Shown: positions 1 through 7,117 of the stretch, piece after piece | Position numbering within the stretch: position 1 is the stretch's first letter | Layout: each line of letters starts with the position of its first letter | DNA from: Alphaproteobacteria bacterium | Lineage (GTDB): Bacteria; Pseudomonadota; Alphaproteobacteria; Rhodobacterales; Rhodobacteraceae | Assembly: GCA_013151535.1 (NCBI GenBank) | Contig: JAADIC010000286.1 | Span: 1 to 9,620 of the forward strand | Direction of reading: 5' to 3' | Length of the DNA stretch: 9,620 nt | Made by a program: the position numbers and the translations under genes | The notes under the pieces: generated by a model | What the model was told of the DNA's origin: nothing | Database searches by the model: none | Seen by the model: only the letters and a program-made list of their open reading frames with translations

Positions 1-1801
1 CACCGTTTTTCTGGGACACACGATAGGTGGTGCAGCGCGATGAATCCGATTTCCAGATTTCATAGCCGTTGAACATCAATTTCGGCCCGGCAGTGATTGC
101 ACCTGACGGGCATTCGCGGGCGCATTTGTTGCAAGCCTCGCAGAATTTTTGCAGGCCGAAATCGATCGGCTGTTCGTGGCTCATCGGCATATCGGTGGTG
201 ACCACGCCGGATTTCAGGCGCGGCCCGAGAAACGGATTCAGGATCACCTCGCCAATGCGGCTGACCTCGCCGAGACCAGACAGCAACAACAGGGGCGGGT
301 GCAACACCTCGTCATCCATCACCGAATGCACCCGTGCGGTATAGCCGAGATTGCGGATTTGCTGGGCCAGAACCCCGCCGATCAGCGAGAACCGCAAATA
401 GGCGCGCATGCTTTGCGCACAGGCAATCCAGTCATCCCCCGAGGCCCCGTCCATGGTTTCGTGGCCCTGATCCACAATCATGGAAATGGCATTTTTGTGA
501 TAGGGTTCAATCACTTGACCAGCCGCATCATGGGAATAATAGACCCAGTCCGGACAGGCCGACAGCCCAACCGCATCCATACCCAAGAAGTAAAGCGCCG
601 CCTTCAGATTGTCAGCGTTGCGTGTGGGGTCTTTGGCGCAAGGGTGAATTTCCGGCGCGGCTTCGCCATCTTGCAAGACGATAAACGCGCCAAGCGAGGG
701 GCGGAACGAAAAGGCGGTGGCGGATTTGCGCACATAATTGCCGTTCTTGGCACCTTCCTGCGCCAAAGGGCCGAGGTCGCCAAACAGGGCGCGGGCAAAC
801 ATGTTGGCGCGTTTGGGCACGCGGGCGACGTTGGGGCGATCGATATAAGTGGTCGGGTTTTCAACCCGCTTCAGGGTTTCAAACCGATGCGGGCCGTCCT
901 TGAATTTGCGCTTGGCGTATGGGTCGCGATTGGCGGCGTTTTTGGCATGCGCACCAAACCCGGTCTTCCACGAAAAGCCCGGCTTCAGCCCCGGTTTCAA
1001 AGGTCTGTCAGGCGCGATTTTCAGCGTGGTGGTGATGACCGAAAGGCCAAAGCGCGGCCCCAAAAAAGGGTTGCTGAGTACGCCATCTTCAACCGTCGCC
1101 AAGCCCGCCGCCACCGCCAGTTTACCAAGGTCGATATCACTGGCCGCCTCGGAATGGCCGCGCGCCGCACGTCCCAGAAGGCGGATATAGTTCGACATGG
1201 TGACGGCGGTTTCCGCGCCGCGCAGGCAGGCGCGCTGGGGTTGCGCATCGTTCAGCCAATCGCAGCCGGCCTCGGTCGGGGCCGGATCGCGGGGATATTC
1301 GTAGAGAAAAACAATAGCGTGGCTATGGTTTCGGCAATCAGCCGGCGGGGCTTTCATGCTTTCGCGCAGGCCCGCCATGATGACATCGATGCCGGCGGCA
1401 AAAGTTTTCGGTTGCATGGTTCTGACCTTTTCGGCCAAACGCTCCACATCCGGGTTGCGAAACGGCGTTTCAAGCCACGCGTCTTGCGGAATTTCACAAA
1501 TCCCGACCATGGCAGCGTCGCAATAATAACCGTATGATTTCAGATGCTTGGCGCGCTCTTCCAGATCATCAGGGATCACAGCGGGTTCGCGTTTGACCAG
1601 CCCTTCGCGGGTCGCGTCAAGCATCGCCTGATATTCTTGCATGGCGTTCACCAGCGAGGTCGGATCCTCGGGCCGCCTAAAAAGCACCTGTTGCATGGGC
1701 GGCAGGTTGGCCAGATCGGCATGATCCTGACGCGCCAGTTTTTCCAGCGGATAAGAACCCCTGTGCATCGGGCGGTTCTTATAGGAAAACAGCTTACCCA
1801 T
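1..1801 (-). CDS. rdhA: Catabolic reductive dehalogenase (RdhA/BhbA family), 3' end off window
   Basis: Cobalamin-dependent enzyme predicted to remove halogen from aromatic compounds, by analogy with NpRdhA and BhbA, which act on ortho-halogenated phenols. The ATG at 1801 opens 600 codons without a stop and the gene leaves the window at the left edge. GAAAGG lies 7 bases upstream. There is no twin-arginine signal or hydrophobic N-terminus, so it should be cytoplasmic, as in the catabolic and unlike the respiratory subfamily. A first [4Fe-4S] motif is seen at C554, C557, C560, C564-P. C590 probably begins the second cluster, whose remaining cysteines are off window. Y468, K530 and R594 match the spacing of Y426, K488 and R552 of NpRdhA (recalled from the literature) exactly: 62 and 64 residues. 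The N-terminal half carries a degenerate copy of the cofactor-domain motifs (NPFLGPR at 244 and 522). Whether a fused flavin/ferredoxin reductase domain follows cannot be seen. QueG is excluded by length and motifs. The substrate is inferred. Confidence 0.9.
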   Translation of the reverse strand, partial: MGKLFSYKNRPMHRGSYPLEKLARQDHADLANLPPMQQVLFRRPEDPTSLVNAMQEYQAMLDATREGLVKREPAVIPDDLEERAKHLKSYGYYCDAAMVGICEIPQDAWLETPFRNPDVERLAEKVRTMQPKTFAAGIDVIMAGLRESMKAPPADCRNHSHAIVFLYEYPRDPAPTEAGCDWLNDAQPQRACLRGAETAVTMSNYIRLLGRAARGHSEAASDIDLGKLAVAAGLATVEDGVLSNPFLGPRFGLSVITTTLKIAPDRPLKPGLKPGFSWKTGFGAHAKNAANRDPYAKRKFKDGPHRFETLKRVENPTTYIDRPNVARVPKRANMFARALFGDLGPLAQEGAKNGNYVRKSATAFSFRPSLGAFIVLQDGEAAPEIHPCAKDPTRNADNLKAALYFLGMDAVGLSACPDWVYYSHDAAGQVIEPYHKNAISMIVDQGHETMDGASGDDWIACAQSMRAYLRFSLIGGVLAQQIRNLGYTARVHSVMDDEVLHPPLLLLSGLGEVSRIGEVILNPFLGPRLKSGVVTTDMPMSHEQPIDFGLQKFCEACNKCARECPSGAITAGPKLMFNGYEIWKSDSSRCTTYRVSQKNG

Positions 1802-1818
1802 TTTGCGGCCTTTCGCGA

Positions 1819-2268
1819 TCAGAGGCCCGAAACATCGCGCGCCTCGCCCTGCATCAGTTTCTGGATGATCTCGGTGAGGGTGGTTTGCTCGTACCAGGAC
1901 AGTTTTTCGTTAAAATGGTGGGCATTGGTTTTGGCGGCGGCGATGGCTTTGCATAAAACCTCGATGCCCGGTTTCGTCAGCGCCACCTCGGTCATACGCC
2001 GATCATTTGTACCGCCGCTGCGGCGGATCAACCCGTCTTCATCAAGGCCACGCAGGGCGCGCGAGGTGGCGGTGCGGTCGATGCCGATATATTCCGCGAT
2101 GTCGGACGGGTTTTTCAACCCCTGTTCCCTGACCGCCAGCAACACACACCATTTGACACGGGTCAGGCCCAGAGGGGCCAGATGTTGTTCAAATTTGCGC
2201 TCGTTTATCCGCGACAGCAGGGTCAGTTGATAGCCAAGCGAGGCGTGGAGGTCATAGGTTTGCGACAT
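1819..2268 (-). CDS. MarR-family transcriptional regulator
   Basis: DNA-binding regulator of 149 residues, the usual MarR length, probably sensing a small aromatic or phenolic ligand. The winged helix-turn-helix spans roughly residues 33-98: LGLTRVKWCVLL begins the domain, the recognition helix lies in DRTATSRALRGLDEDGL (64-80), and the wing contains the family-typical D89-R90-R91 in GTNDRRMTEVALTKPG. Flanking N- and C-terminal helices would form the dimer interface. A single Cys (C41) sits near the start of the domain. The ATG at 2268 is preferred; an in-frame TTG at 2277 would add three residues but lies inside the likely -10 box. No Shine-Dalgarno precedes either start, which fits a leaderless mRNA. 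The gene ends 17 bp before rdhA on the same strand, so it is very likely co-transcribed with the dehalogenase and is its natural candidate regulator. The ligand and the direction of control are inference. Confidence 0.88.
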   Translation of the reverse strand: MSQTYDLHASLGYQLTLLSRINERKFEQHLAPLGLTRVKWCVLLAVREQGLKNPSDIAEYIGIDRTATSRALRGLDEDGLIRRSGGTNDRRMTEVALTKPGIEVLCKAIAAAKTNAHHFNEKLSWYEQTTLTEIIQKLMQGEARDVSGL

Positions 2269-2269
2269 G

Positions 2270-2306
2270 ATTGACAAGGATAAGCAATTTAGTTGTCGCT
2301 GTCAAT
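2270..2306. promoter_or_regulatory. Inverted repeat bracketing the marR promoter, candidate operator
   Basis: ATTGACA (2270-2276) and its exact reverse complement TGTCAAT (2300-2306) flank the promoter. One arm overlaps the -35 box and the other covers the predicted transcription start. An extra GACAA/TTGTC pair (2273-2277 and 2293-2297) lies within it. Arm centres are 30 bp apart, close to three helical turns. This layout would suit autorepression by the adjacent MarR protein, but MarR sites are usually more compact, and a chance repeat containing TTGACA cannot be excluded. Confidence 0.35.
2277..2305 (-). promoter_or_regulatory. Probable promoter of the MarR-rdhA unit, giving a near-leaderless mRNA
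   Basis: On the minus strand a perfect TTGACA (-35, 2300-2305) is followed after 17 bp by TATCCT (-10, 2277-2282). The expected start of transcription falls at about 2269-2270, within one or two bases of the regulator's ATG at 2268. This explains why no ribosome binding site is visible. It is a sequence match only; the start site has not been mapped. Confidence 0.6.
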
Positions 2307-2401
2307 TATATTCGACCTGCAAAAACCCGTGCGCCGTTCACAAATGGCGTTGCCAAATCCGCCGGGCTGTGAAAACTGGCGCGGGGATACGGAGCCGTGC
2401 C

Positions 2402-3097
2402 ATGGATCATATCAGAGGCCTGCTGTTTGACAAGGACGGTACGCTGTTCGATTTTCAGACCACCTGGGGGGTATGGACGGCGTCGCTGCTTTTGGATCTG
2501 ACGGGCGGGGATGAAACGCGCGCCGGGCGTCTTGCGTTAACACTTGGCTATGACATGAGGGCCCAGCGGTTTCACAAGGACAGCGTCATCATTTCGCACA
2601 CGGCAGACGAGGTGGCGCGGGCAATTGGCAACGTCGTTCCGGGCTGGGATCGGGCTGAATTGCTGGCCCATGTGAACCAGACCGCCGCCCAGGTGCCGCA
2701 GGTTCCGCCGGTGCCGCTGGTGCCATTGTTTGAGGGTTTACGCGGGCGCGGCCTGCGCCTTGGCATCGCCACCAATGACGCGGAAGCCCCGGCGCGGGCC
2801 CATTTGGCGCGCGCCGGTGTCATCCATCTGTTTGATTTCATTGCCGGATATGACAGCGGATTTGGTGCCAAGCCCGAGACCGGTATGCAGCGCGCTTTTT
2901 GCGAAGCGACCGGGCTTGCAGCGCAGGACGTGCTGATGGTTGGCGACAGTGCGCATGATCTTGTGTCGGGTCGCGCCGCCGGCATGGGCACGATTGGGGT
3001 TCTGACGGGCGTTCTGGATCGTGACGAGCTCGCGCCTTATTGCGACGTTGTGCTGGATCATATCGGTGAAATTCCGGGCTGGCTCTGGGCCGATTGA
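2402..3097 (+). CDS. HAD-superfamily phosphatase (phosphoglycolate phosphatase-like)
   Basis: Predicted cytoplasmic phosphomonoesterase of the haloacid dehalogenase superfamily, subfamily I, with a helical cap between motifs I and II. It has 231 residues, close to Gph-type enzymes. All four motifs are visible: I is F-D10-K-D12-G-T (nucleophile and acid/base), II is T124 in GIATND, III is K157 in GAKPE, and IV is G-D182-S-A-H-D186. The ATG at 2402 is chosen because GGAG sits 7 bases upstream and motif I lies at its usual distance from the start. The reading frame is open further upstream, but nothing there resembles the family. A VPQVPPVPLVPLF stretch (98-110) forms a short VPx repeat at the cap-core boundary. 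The gene is followed by a DsbA-like gene 39 bp later. Phosphoglycolate is only the family default; the true substrate is unknown. Confidence 0.85.
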   Translation: MDHIRGLLFDKDGTLFDFQTTWGVWTASLLLDLTGGDETRAGRLALTLGYDMRAQRFHKDSVIISHTADEVARAIGNVVPGWDRAELLAHVNQTAAQVPQVPPVPLVPLFEGLRGRGLRLGIATNDAEAPARAHLARAGVIHLFDFIAGYDSGFGAKPETGMQRAFCEATGLAAQDVLMVGDSAHDLVSGRAAGMGTIGVLTGVLDRDELAPYCDVVLDHIGEIPGWLWAD

Positions 3098-3136
3098 CGG
3101 GCTAAACACTGGAAAAACCGTTAAGGAAGCAGAGCC

Positions 3137-3814
3137 ATGTCTTTACCTGTTGTTCAGCATTATTCCGATGTTTTATGCGTCTGGGCCTATGCCGCCCATA
3201 TCCGGTTGGATGAGATGGCCAAGCGCTATGGTCAACAGGTGCGGATTTCGGTGCATTTCTGCCCGGTTTTCCCCGATGCGCGCGGTAAAATCACCGCCGG
3301 ATGGGCCAAACGCGGCGGGTTTGCGGCCTATGGCGATCATGTGGCCGAGGTTGGCGCGCAGTTCGATCATGTCAATATCCACGCGGATGTCTGGCGCAAG
3401 ACCCGGCCGCAAAGCTCCAACGCGGCGCATCTGTTTCTGAAGGCGGTTGAGCTGGCGCAAGATCCGGCCACATCTTTGCGCGAAAGTGATGCGTATCGCG
3501 CCACATGGGCCATGCGCCAGGCGTTTTTCGAAGAAACGCGCGATATTGGTGATGCGCGTGTGCAGCGTGAGGTGGCCCAGACTCTGGGGCTGGATCTGGC
3601 TGCTATCGAGGCGCAATTGCAAACCGGCGCGGCGATGGCGGCGCTGGATGCGGATACGAAGTTCTGCGAGGTCAACAAAATCAGTGGCAGCCCGACGATC
3701 CGTATGAATGGCGGTCGGCAAATCCTTTACGGCAATGTCGGCTTTCACCTGATCGAGGCGAATTTGAAAGAACTGCTGCGCGCGCCCAATCCGGATGAGG
3801 CCAGTTGGTGCTGA
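3137..3814 (+). CDS. DsbA-family / GST-kappa-like thioredoxin-fold oxidoreductase with CxxA motif
   Basis: Cytoplasmic thioredoxin-fold protein with a helical insertion, of the family that includes FrnE-like DsbA proteins and 2-hydroxychromene-2-carboxylate isomerase. It has 225 residues and no signal peptide. The N-terminal strand leads to S10-D-V-L-C14-V-W-A17-Y, where most FrnE-like members have CPWC, so the resolving cysteine is replaced by Ala. The cis-proline loop is visible as G184-S-P186-T. Other cysteines are C42, C177 and a C-terminal C225 ending the protein in SWC. The ATG at 3137 is preceded by GGAAG 7 bases upstream. The gene lies 39 bp after the HAD gene and upstream of valS. 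With one active-site cysteine it could be a monothiol reductase, a glutathione-dependent isomerase, or use C42 or C225 as partner; sequence alone does not decide. Confidence 0.8.
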   Translation: MSLPVVQHYSDVLCVWAYAAHIRLDEMAKRYGQQVRISVHFCPVFPDARGKITAGWAKRGGFAAYGDHVAEVGAQFDHVNIHADVWRKTRPQSSNAAHLFLKAVELAQDPATSLRESDAYRATWAMRQAFFEETRDIGDARVQREVAQTLGLDLAAIEAQLQTGAAMAALDADTKFCEVNKISGSPTIRMNGGRQILYGNVGFHLIEANLKELLRAPNPDEASWC

Positions 3815-3847
3815 GGCCAGTCTTCTCGCCGCCCGGAAAACTTGTCG

Positions 3848-3883
3848 GCCCGCTTTAACTGCTTTCCCTTGGCGCGGGCTTTC
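3848..3883 (+). terminator. Weak possible attenuator between the DsbA-like gene and valS
   Basis: GCCCGC (3848-3853) can pair with GCGGGC (3874-3879) across a 20-base loop, followed by TTTC. The stem is short, the loop large and the T run poor, so it may not terminate. The rest of this 115-bp gap shows no convincing promoter for valS. Confidence 0.15.
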
Positions 3884-3929
3884 GCTAAATGATCCTGAAA
3901 CCGTAATTCCGATATGGGGCCGCCCTGAT

Positions 3930-6884
3930 ATGCCGATGGAAAAGAACTTTGATGCCGCCGCTGCCGAGCAGGCGATTTACGCGAGATGGGAGAGTGCGGG
4001 CGCGTTTCGGGCGGGCGCGAATGCCAAGCCGGGGGCCGAAACCTACAGCATCATGATCCCGCCGCCCAATGTCACGGGGGCGCTGCATGTGGGCCACGCG
4101 TTCAACAACACGCTTCAGGATATTCTGATCCGCTGGCACCGGATGCGGGGCTTTGATACGCTCTGGCAGCCGGGGCAGGACCATGCGGGCATCGCCACCC
4201 AGTTGCAGGTGGAAAAGATGCTGGCGGCGGAGGGTAATCAGGGCCGCGCCGAGATGGGGCGCGAGGAGTTCATCAAAAAGGTTTGGGAGTGGAAGGAAAA
4301 ATACGGCTCGACCATTATTAACCAACTCAAACGGCTTGGCGCGTCCTGTGATTGGGAGCGCAATGCCTTCACCATGGACGAGGTATTTCACGACGCGGTG
4401 CTCAAGGTTTTTGTCGATCTTTACAACAAGGGTCTGATCTATCGCGGCAAACGCCTCGTCAACTGGGACCCGCATTTTGAAACCGCGATTTCCGATCTCG
4501 AGGTCGAGAATATCGAGGTTGACGGCCATATGTGGCACTTCAAATACCCGCTGGCCGGGGGTGCGACTTATGAATATGTCGAAAAGGACGAGGACGGCAA
4601 CGTCACCCTGCGCGAGACGCGGGATTATATCTCGATTGCCACTACACGGCCTGAAACCATGCTCGGCGACGGCGCGGTTGCCGTGCATCCCGATGACGAG
4701 CGTTATGCGCCGATTGTCGGCAAGCTGTGCGAAATTCCGGTGGGGCCAAAGGAACACCGGCGGCTTATTCCGATCATTACGGATGAATATCCGGTGATGG
4801 ATTTCGGCTCGGGTGCGGTGAAGATTACAGGCGCGCATGATCTGAACGATTACGGCGTCGCCAAACGCAACAATATCCCCATGTACCGCCTGATGGATAC
4901 CCGCGCGCAGATGCGCGACGATGGTGCGCCTTACGCGGATACTGCGGCGCGGGCCAAGGCGATTTCTGAGGGGGCTGATTGGGATAAGGCCGAGATCGAC
5001 GCGCTTAATCTGGTGCCGGATGTTTACCGTGGCATGGATCGTTTTGAGGCCCGCAAGGCGGTGATCGCGGATATTGATGCCGAGGGTCTGATGATCCTTG
5101 TGGAAGATAAAAAGATCATGCAGCCGTTCTGTGACCGCTCCAAAGTGGTGATGGAGCCGATGCTGACGGATCAGTGGTACGTGGACGCCGAAAAACTGGC
5201 TGGCCCTGCGCGCGATGCGGTGCGCGATGGTCGTGTGAAGATCATGCCGGAGAGTGGCGAGAAGGTCTATTTCCACTGGATGGAGAATATCGAGCCGTGG
5301 TGTATCTCGCGGCAATTGTGGTGGGGGCATCAGATACCGGTTTGGTATGGGCCAGACCATTGGTACGGTGATGACAACGATCAAGAGAACCACTTCCCAG
5401 GTCTATTTGAATGGCGCTTCTGTGCCGGAGACGAGGCCGAAGCTATCTCCCAAGCCAAGGCTACTTATTTGAAAGAAACAGGCCGTGAATGGAACTTCAA
5501 GATAGTTGCGAACGCACGCGAAGCGGAAGAGGTATTGGAAAAGCGTGAACAGGCCGGAATACTGCCACTATTTCGCGACCCCGACGTCCTCGACACATGG
5601 TTCTCCTCCGGCCTCTGGCCTATCGGCACACTCGGTTGGCCGAACTGGACCGAAGAGACGCAGAAATACTTTCCGACCTCGACTCTGATTACAGGTCAGG
5701 ACATCCTGTTCTTCTGGGTCGCCCGCATGATGATGATGCAGCTTGAGGTCACCGGCGAAATCCCGTTTGACACCGTCTATCTGCACCAGCTTGTGCGCGA
5801 TGAAAAGGGCGTGAAAATGTCCAAGACGCTGGGCAATGTCATTGATCCGCTGGAGATGATTGACGAGTTTGGTGCCGATGCCGTGCGCTTCACCATGACC
5901 TCGATGGCGGCGATTGGTGGCAGCCTGAAACTCAGCATGGAGCGGGTCAAGGGCTATCGGAATTTCGGCACCAAGCTCTGGAACGCGGCGCGGTTTGCCG
6001 AGATGAACGCGTGTAAGCCGAGTGCGGATTTTGACCCAACGCAGGTCAACCAGACCGTCAATAAATGGATCATCGGTGAAACTGCGCGCACCCTGAAAAC
6101 CGTCGATGACGCCCTCAAAAGCTATCGCTTCAACGACGCCGCAAACGCGCTTTATGCTCATGTTTGGGGTAAGGTTTGTGACTGGTATGTGGAGTTGGCC
6201 AAGCCGCTGTTTCAAGGCGAAGACGCGGCGGCCAAGGCCGAAACCCAGGCGACAATGGCCTGGGCGATTGACCAATGCCTGATCCTGCTGCACCCGATCA
6301 TGCCCTATATTACCGAGCAATTGTGGGACGACATCACCATCCGCCATAAGATGCTGGTGCATACGGATTGGCCGCAATACAGCATGGCCGATCTGGTGGA
6401 CGCTGAGGCGGATCGCGAGATGAACTGGGTGATCGCGCTGATTGAACAGGTGCGCTCGGTTCGCACCGAGTTGCGGGTTAACGCGGCCGCGAAAATCCCG
6501 ATGATCCAGCTTGATCTGGACGCGGCGGCGCAGGTTGCGCTGGATGGCAATCTGGCGATGATTAAGCGCCTTGCGCGGATTGATAATGTCTCAACCGCGC
6601 GCGAAGCCCCCAAGGGCGCGATCACGCTGTCGGTTCAGGGCGGCACGTTTTGTTTGCCGCTGGCCGAGATTATCGACGTGGCGGCAGAAAAAGCGCGGCT
6701 GCAAAAGGCGCTTGATAAGCTGGGAAAAGAGGCGGGCGGGCTGAAAGCCAAGCTGGCAAACGAGAAGTTTCTGGCCAATGCGCCAGCGGCGGTGGTGGAG
6801 ACCCAACGCACTAGGCTGGGCGCAATTGAAGAAGAGGTGGCGACGCTGGAGGCTGCTTTTGAGCGGATCGACGCGCTGGGGTAA
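3930..6884 (+). CDS. valS: Valyl-tRNA synthetase
   Basis: Class I aminoacyl-tRNA synthetase that charges tRNA-Val and edits mischarged threonine. It is 984 residues long and complete. The HIGH signature is H53-V-G-H56 after PPPNVTGAL, and the KMSKS loop is K629-M-S-K-T633. The CP1 editing domain shows T238-T-R-P-E-T243, and LDTWFSSGLWP marks the return to the Rossmann core. The anticodon-binding domain follows, and the C-terminus (about 915-984) is the tRNA-binding coiled coil rich in Lys, Glu and Ala. The ATG at 3930 (MPMEKNFD) gives the N-terminus usual for alphaproteobacteria, and GGGG lies 10 bases upstream. An ATG at 3936 is possible, and the frame is open back to 3795 without family similarity. 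Residues about 468-550 form a region of unusual codon use (see findings). The gene follows the DsbA-like gene after 115 bp and ends right before a long palindrome. Confidence 0.97.
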   Translation: MPMEKNFDAAAAEQAIYARWESAGAFRAGANAKPGAETYSIMIPPPNVTGALHVGHAFNNTLQDILIRWHRMRGFDTLWQPGQDHAGIATQLQVEKMLAAEGNQGRAEMGREEFIKKVWEWKEKYGSTIINQLKRLGASCDWERNAFTMDEVFHDAVLKVFVDLYNKGLIYRGKRLVNWDPHFETAISDLEVENIEVDGHMWHFKYPLAGGATYEYVEKDEDGNVTLRETRDYISIATTRPETMLGDGAVAVHPDDERYAPIVGKLCEIPVGPKEHRRLIPIITDEYPVMDFGSGAVKITGAHDLNDYGVAKRNNIPMYRLMDTRAQMRDDGAPYADTAARAKAISEGADWDKAEIDALNLVPDVYRGMDRFEARKAVIADIDAEGLMILVEDKKIMQPFCDRSKVVMEPMLTDQWYVDAEKLAGPARDAVRDGRVKIMPESGEKVYFHWMENIEPWCISRQLWWGHQIPVWYGPDHWYGDDNDQENHFPGLFEWRFCAGDEAEAISQAKATYLKETGREWNFKIVANAREAEEVLEKREQAGILPLFRDPDVLDTWFSSGLWPIGTLGWPNWTEETQKYFPTSTLITGQDILFFWVARMMMMQLEVTGEIPFDTVYLHQLVRDEKGVKMSKTLGNVIDPLEMIDEFGADAVRFTMTSMAAIGGSLKLSMERVKGYRNFGTKLWNAARFAEMNACKPSADFDPTQVNQTVNKWIIGETARTLKTVDDALKSYRFNDAANALYAHVWGKVCDWYVELAKPLFQGEDAAAKAETQATMAWAIDQCLILLHPIMPYITEQLWDDITIRHKMLVHTDWPQYSMADLVDAEADREMNWVIALIEQVRSVRTELRVNAAAKIPMIQLDLDAAAQVALDGNLAMIKRLARIDNVSTAREAPKGAITLSVQGGTFCLPLAEIIDVAAEKARLQKALDKLGKEAGGLKAKLANEKFLANAPAAVVETQRTRLGAIEEEVATLEAAFERIDALG

Positions 6885-6961
6885 TTCCAATTGGTTAAAA
6901 TATCCTCGCCGAAGGCCAAAAACTTTTATGCCTTCGGCGAGGATATTTTAACCAATTGGAA
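6885..6961. repeat. 77-bp near-perfect palindrome directly after valS
   Basis: The arms 6885-6916 and 6930-6961 are exact reverse complements over 32 bp. Within the 13-base centre, four more A-T pairs can form (6919-6922 with 6924-6927), leaving two mismatched pairs and a single central base at 6923. Each arm begins with TTCCAATTGG, which itself contains the palindrome CCAATTGG. It starts at the base after the valS stop codon. It could be a dispersed palindromic element, a degenerate transposon end or a reinforced terminator. No second copy is present in this window. Confidence 0.95.
6897..6954. terminator. Bidirectional intrinsic terminator inside the palindrome
   Basis: The GC-rich core stem CCTCGCCGAAGGC (6904-6916) pairs with GCCTTCGGCGAGG (6930-6942) and is followed on the plus strand by ATATTTTAA. 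By symmetry the minus strand has the same stem and T-rich tail. It is well placed to end the valS transcript and to insulate it from the aminotransferase gene. The T run is interrupted by A, so its strength is uncertain. Confidence 0.7.
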
Positions 6962-7080
6962 ACCAATAGCGCGCAACATGAATGCACGGTACAGGCAGGG
7001 ATGCCGATGGCCGTCCAAGTGGAAGATGCCCTGTCCTGCCTACTGGGGCGGGGTGTTTTCAATTTTGGGCTTTCTTGGCC

Positions 7081-7108
7081 TTGCCGACAGGGGGTGTTTG
7101 CGTTTAAT
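7081..7108 (+). promoter_or_regulatory. Possible promoter of the aminotransferase gene
   Basis: TTGCCG (7081-7086) is separated by 16 bp from TTTAAT (7103-7108), a 5/6 match to the -10 consensus. Transcription would start at about 7115, only 2-4 bases before the ATG at 7118, again suggesting a leaderless or nearly leaderless mRNA. This fits the lack of a good ribosome binding site. The rest of the 156-bp gap (6962-7117) holds no further clear element. Confidence 0.4.
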
Positions 7109-7117
7109 TCGGATGCT

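Noticed and set aside
149..1537. Long plus-strand open frame (462 codons)
   Set aside because: It is antisense to the well-supported dehalogenase gene, has no recognisable domain, and arises from the codon bias of the opposite strand.
1..1801. Epoxyqueuosine reductase (QueG) as the identity of the minus-strand iron-sulfur gene
   Set aside because: QueG is much shorter; the protein has a 500-residue region before the clusters, with the internal duplication and catalytic residues of reductive dehalogenases.
3869..3890. TTGGCG and CTAAAT as a valS promoter
   Set aside because: The spacing is only 10 bp, too short for a sigma70 promoter.
3885..5393. Long minus-strand open frame (502 codons)
   Set aside because: It is the antisense shadow of valS, with no family features and a His/Arg-rich composition typical of such shadows.
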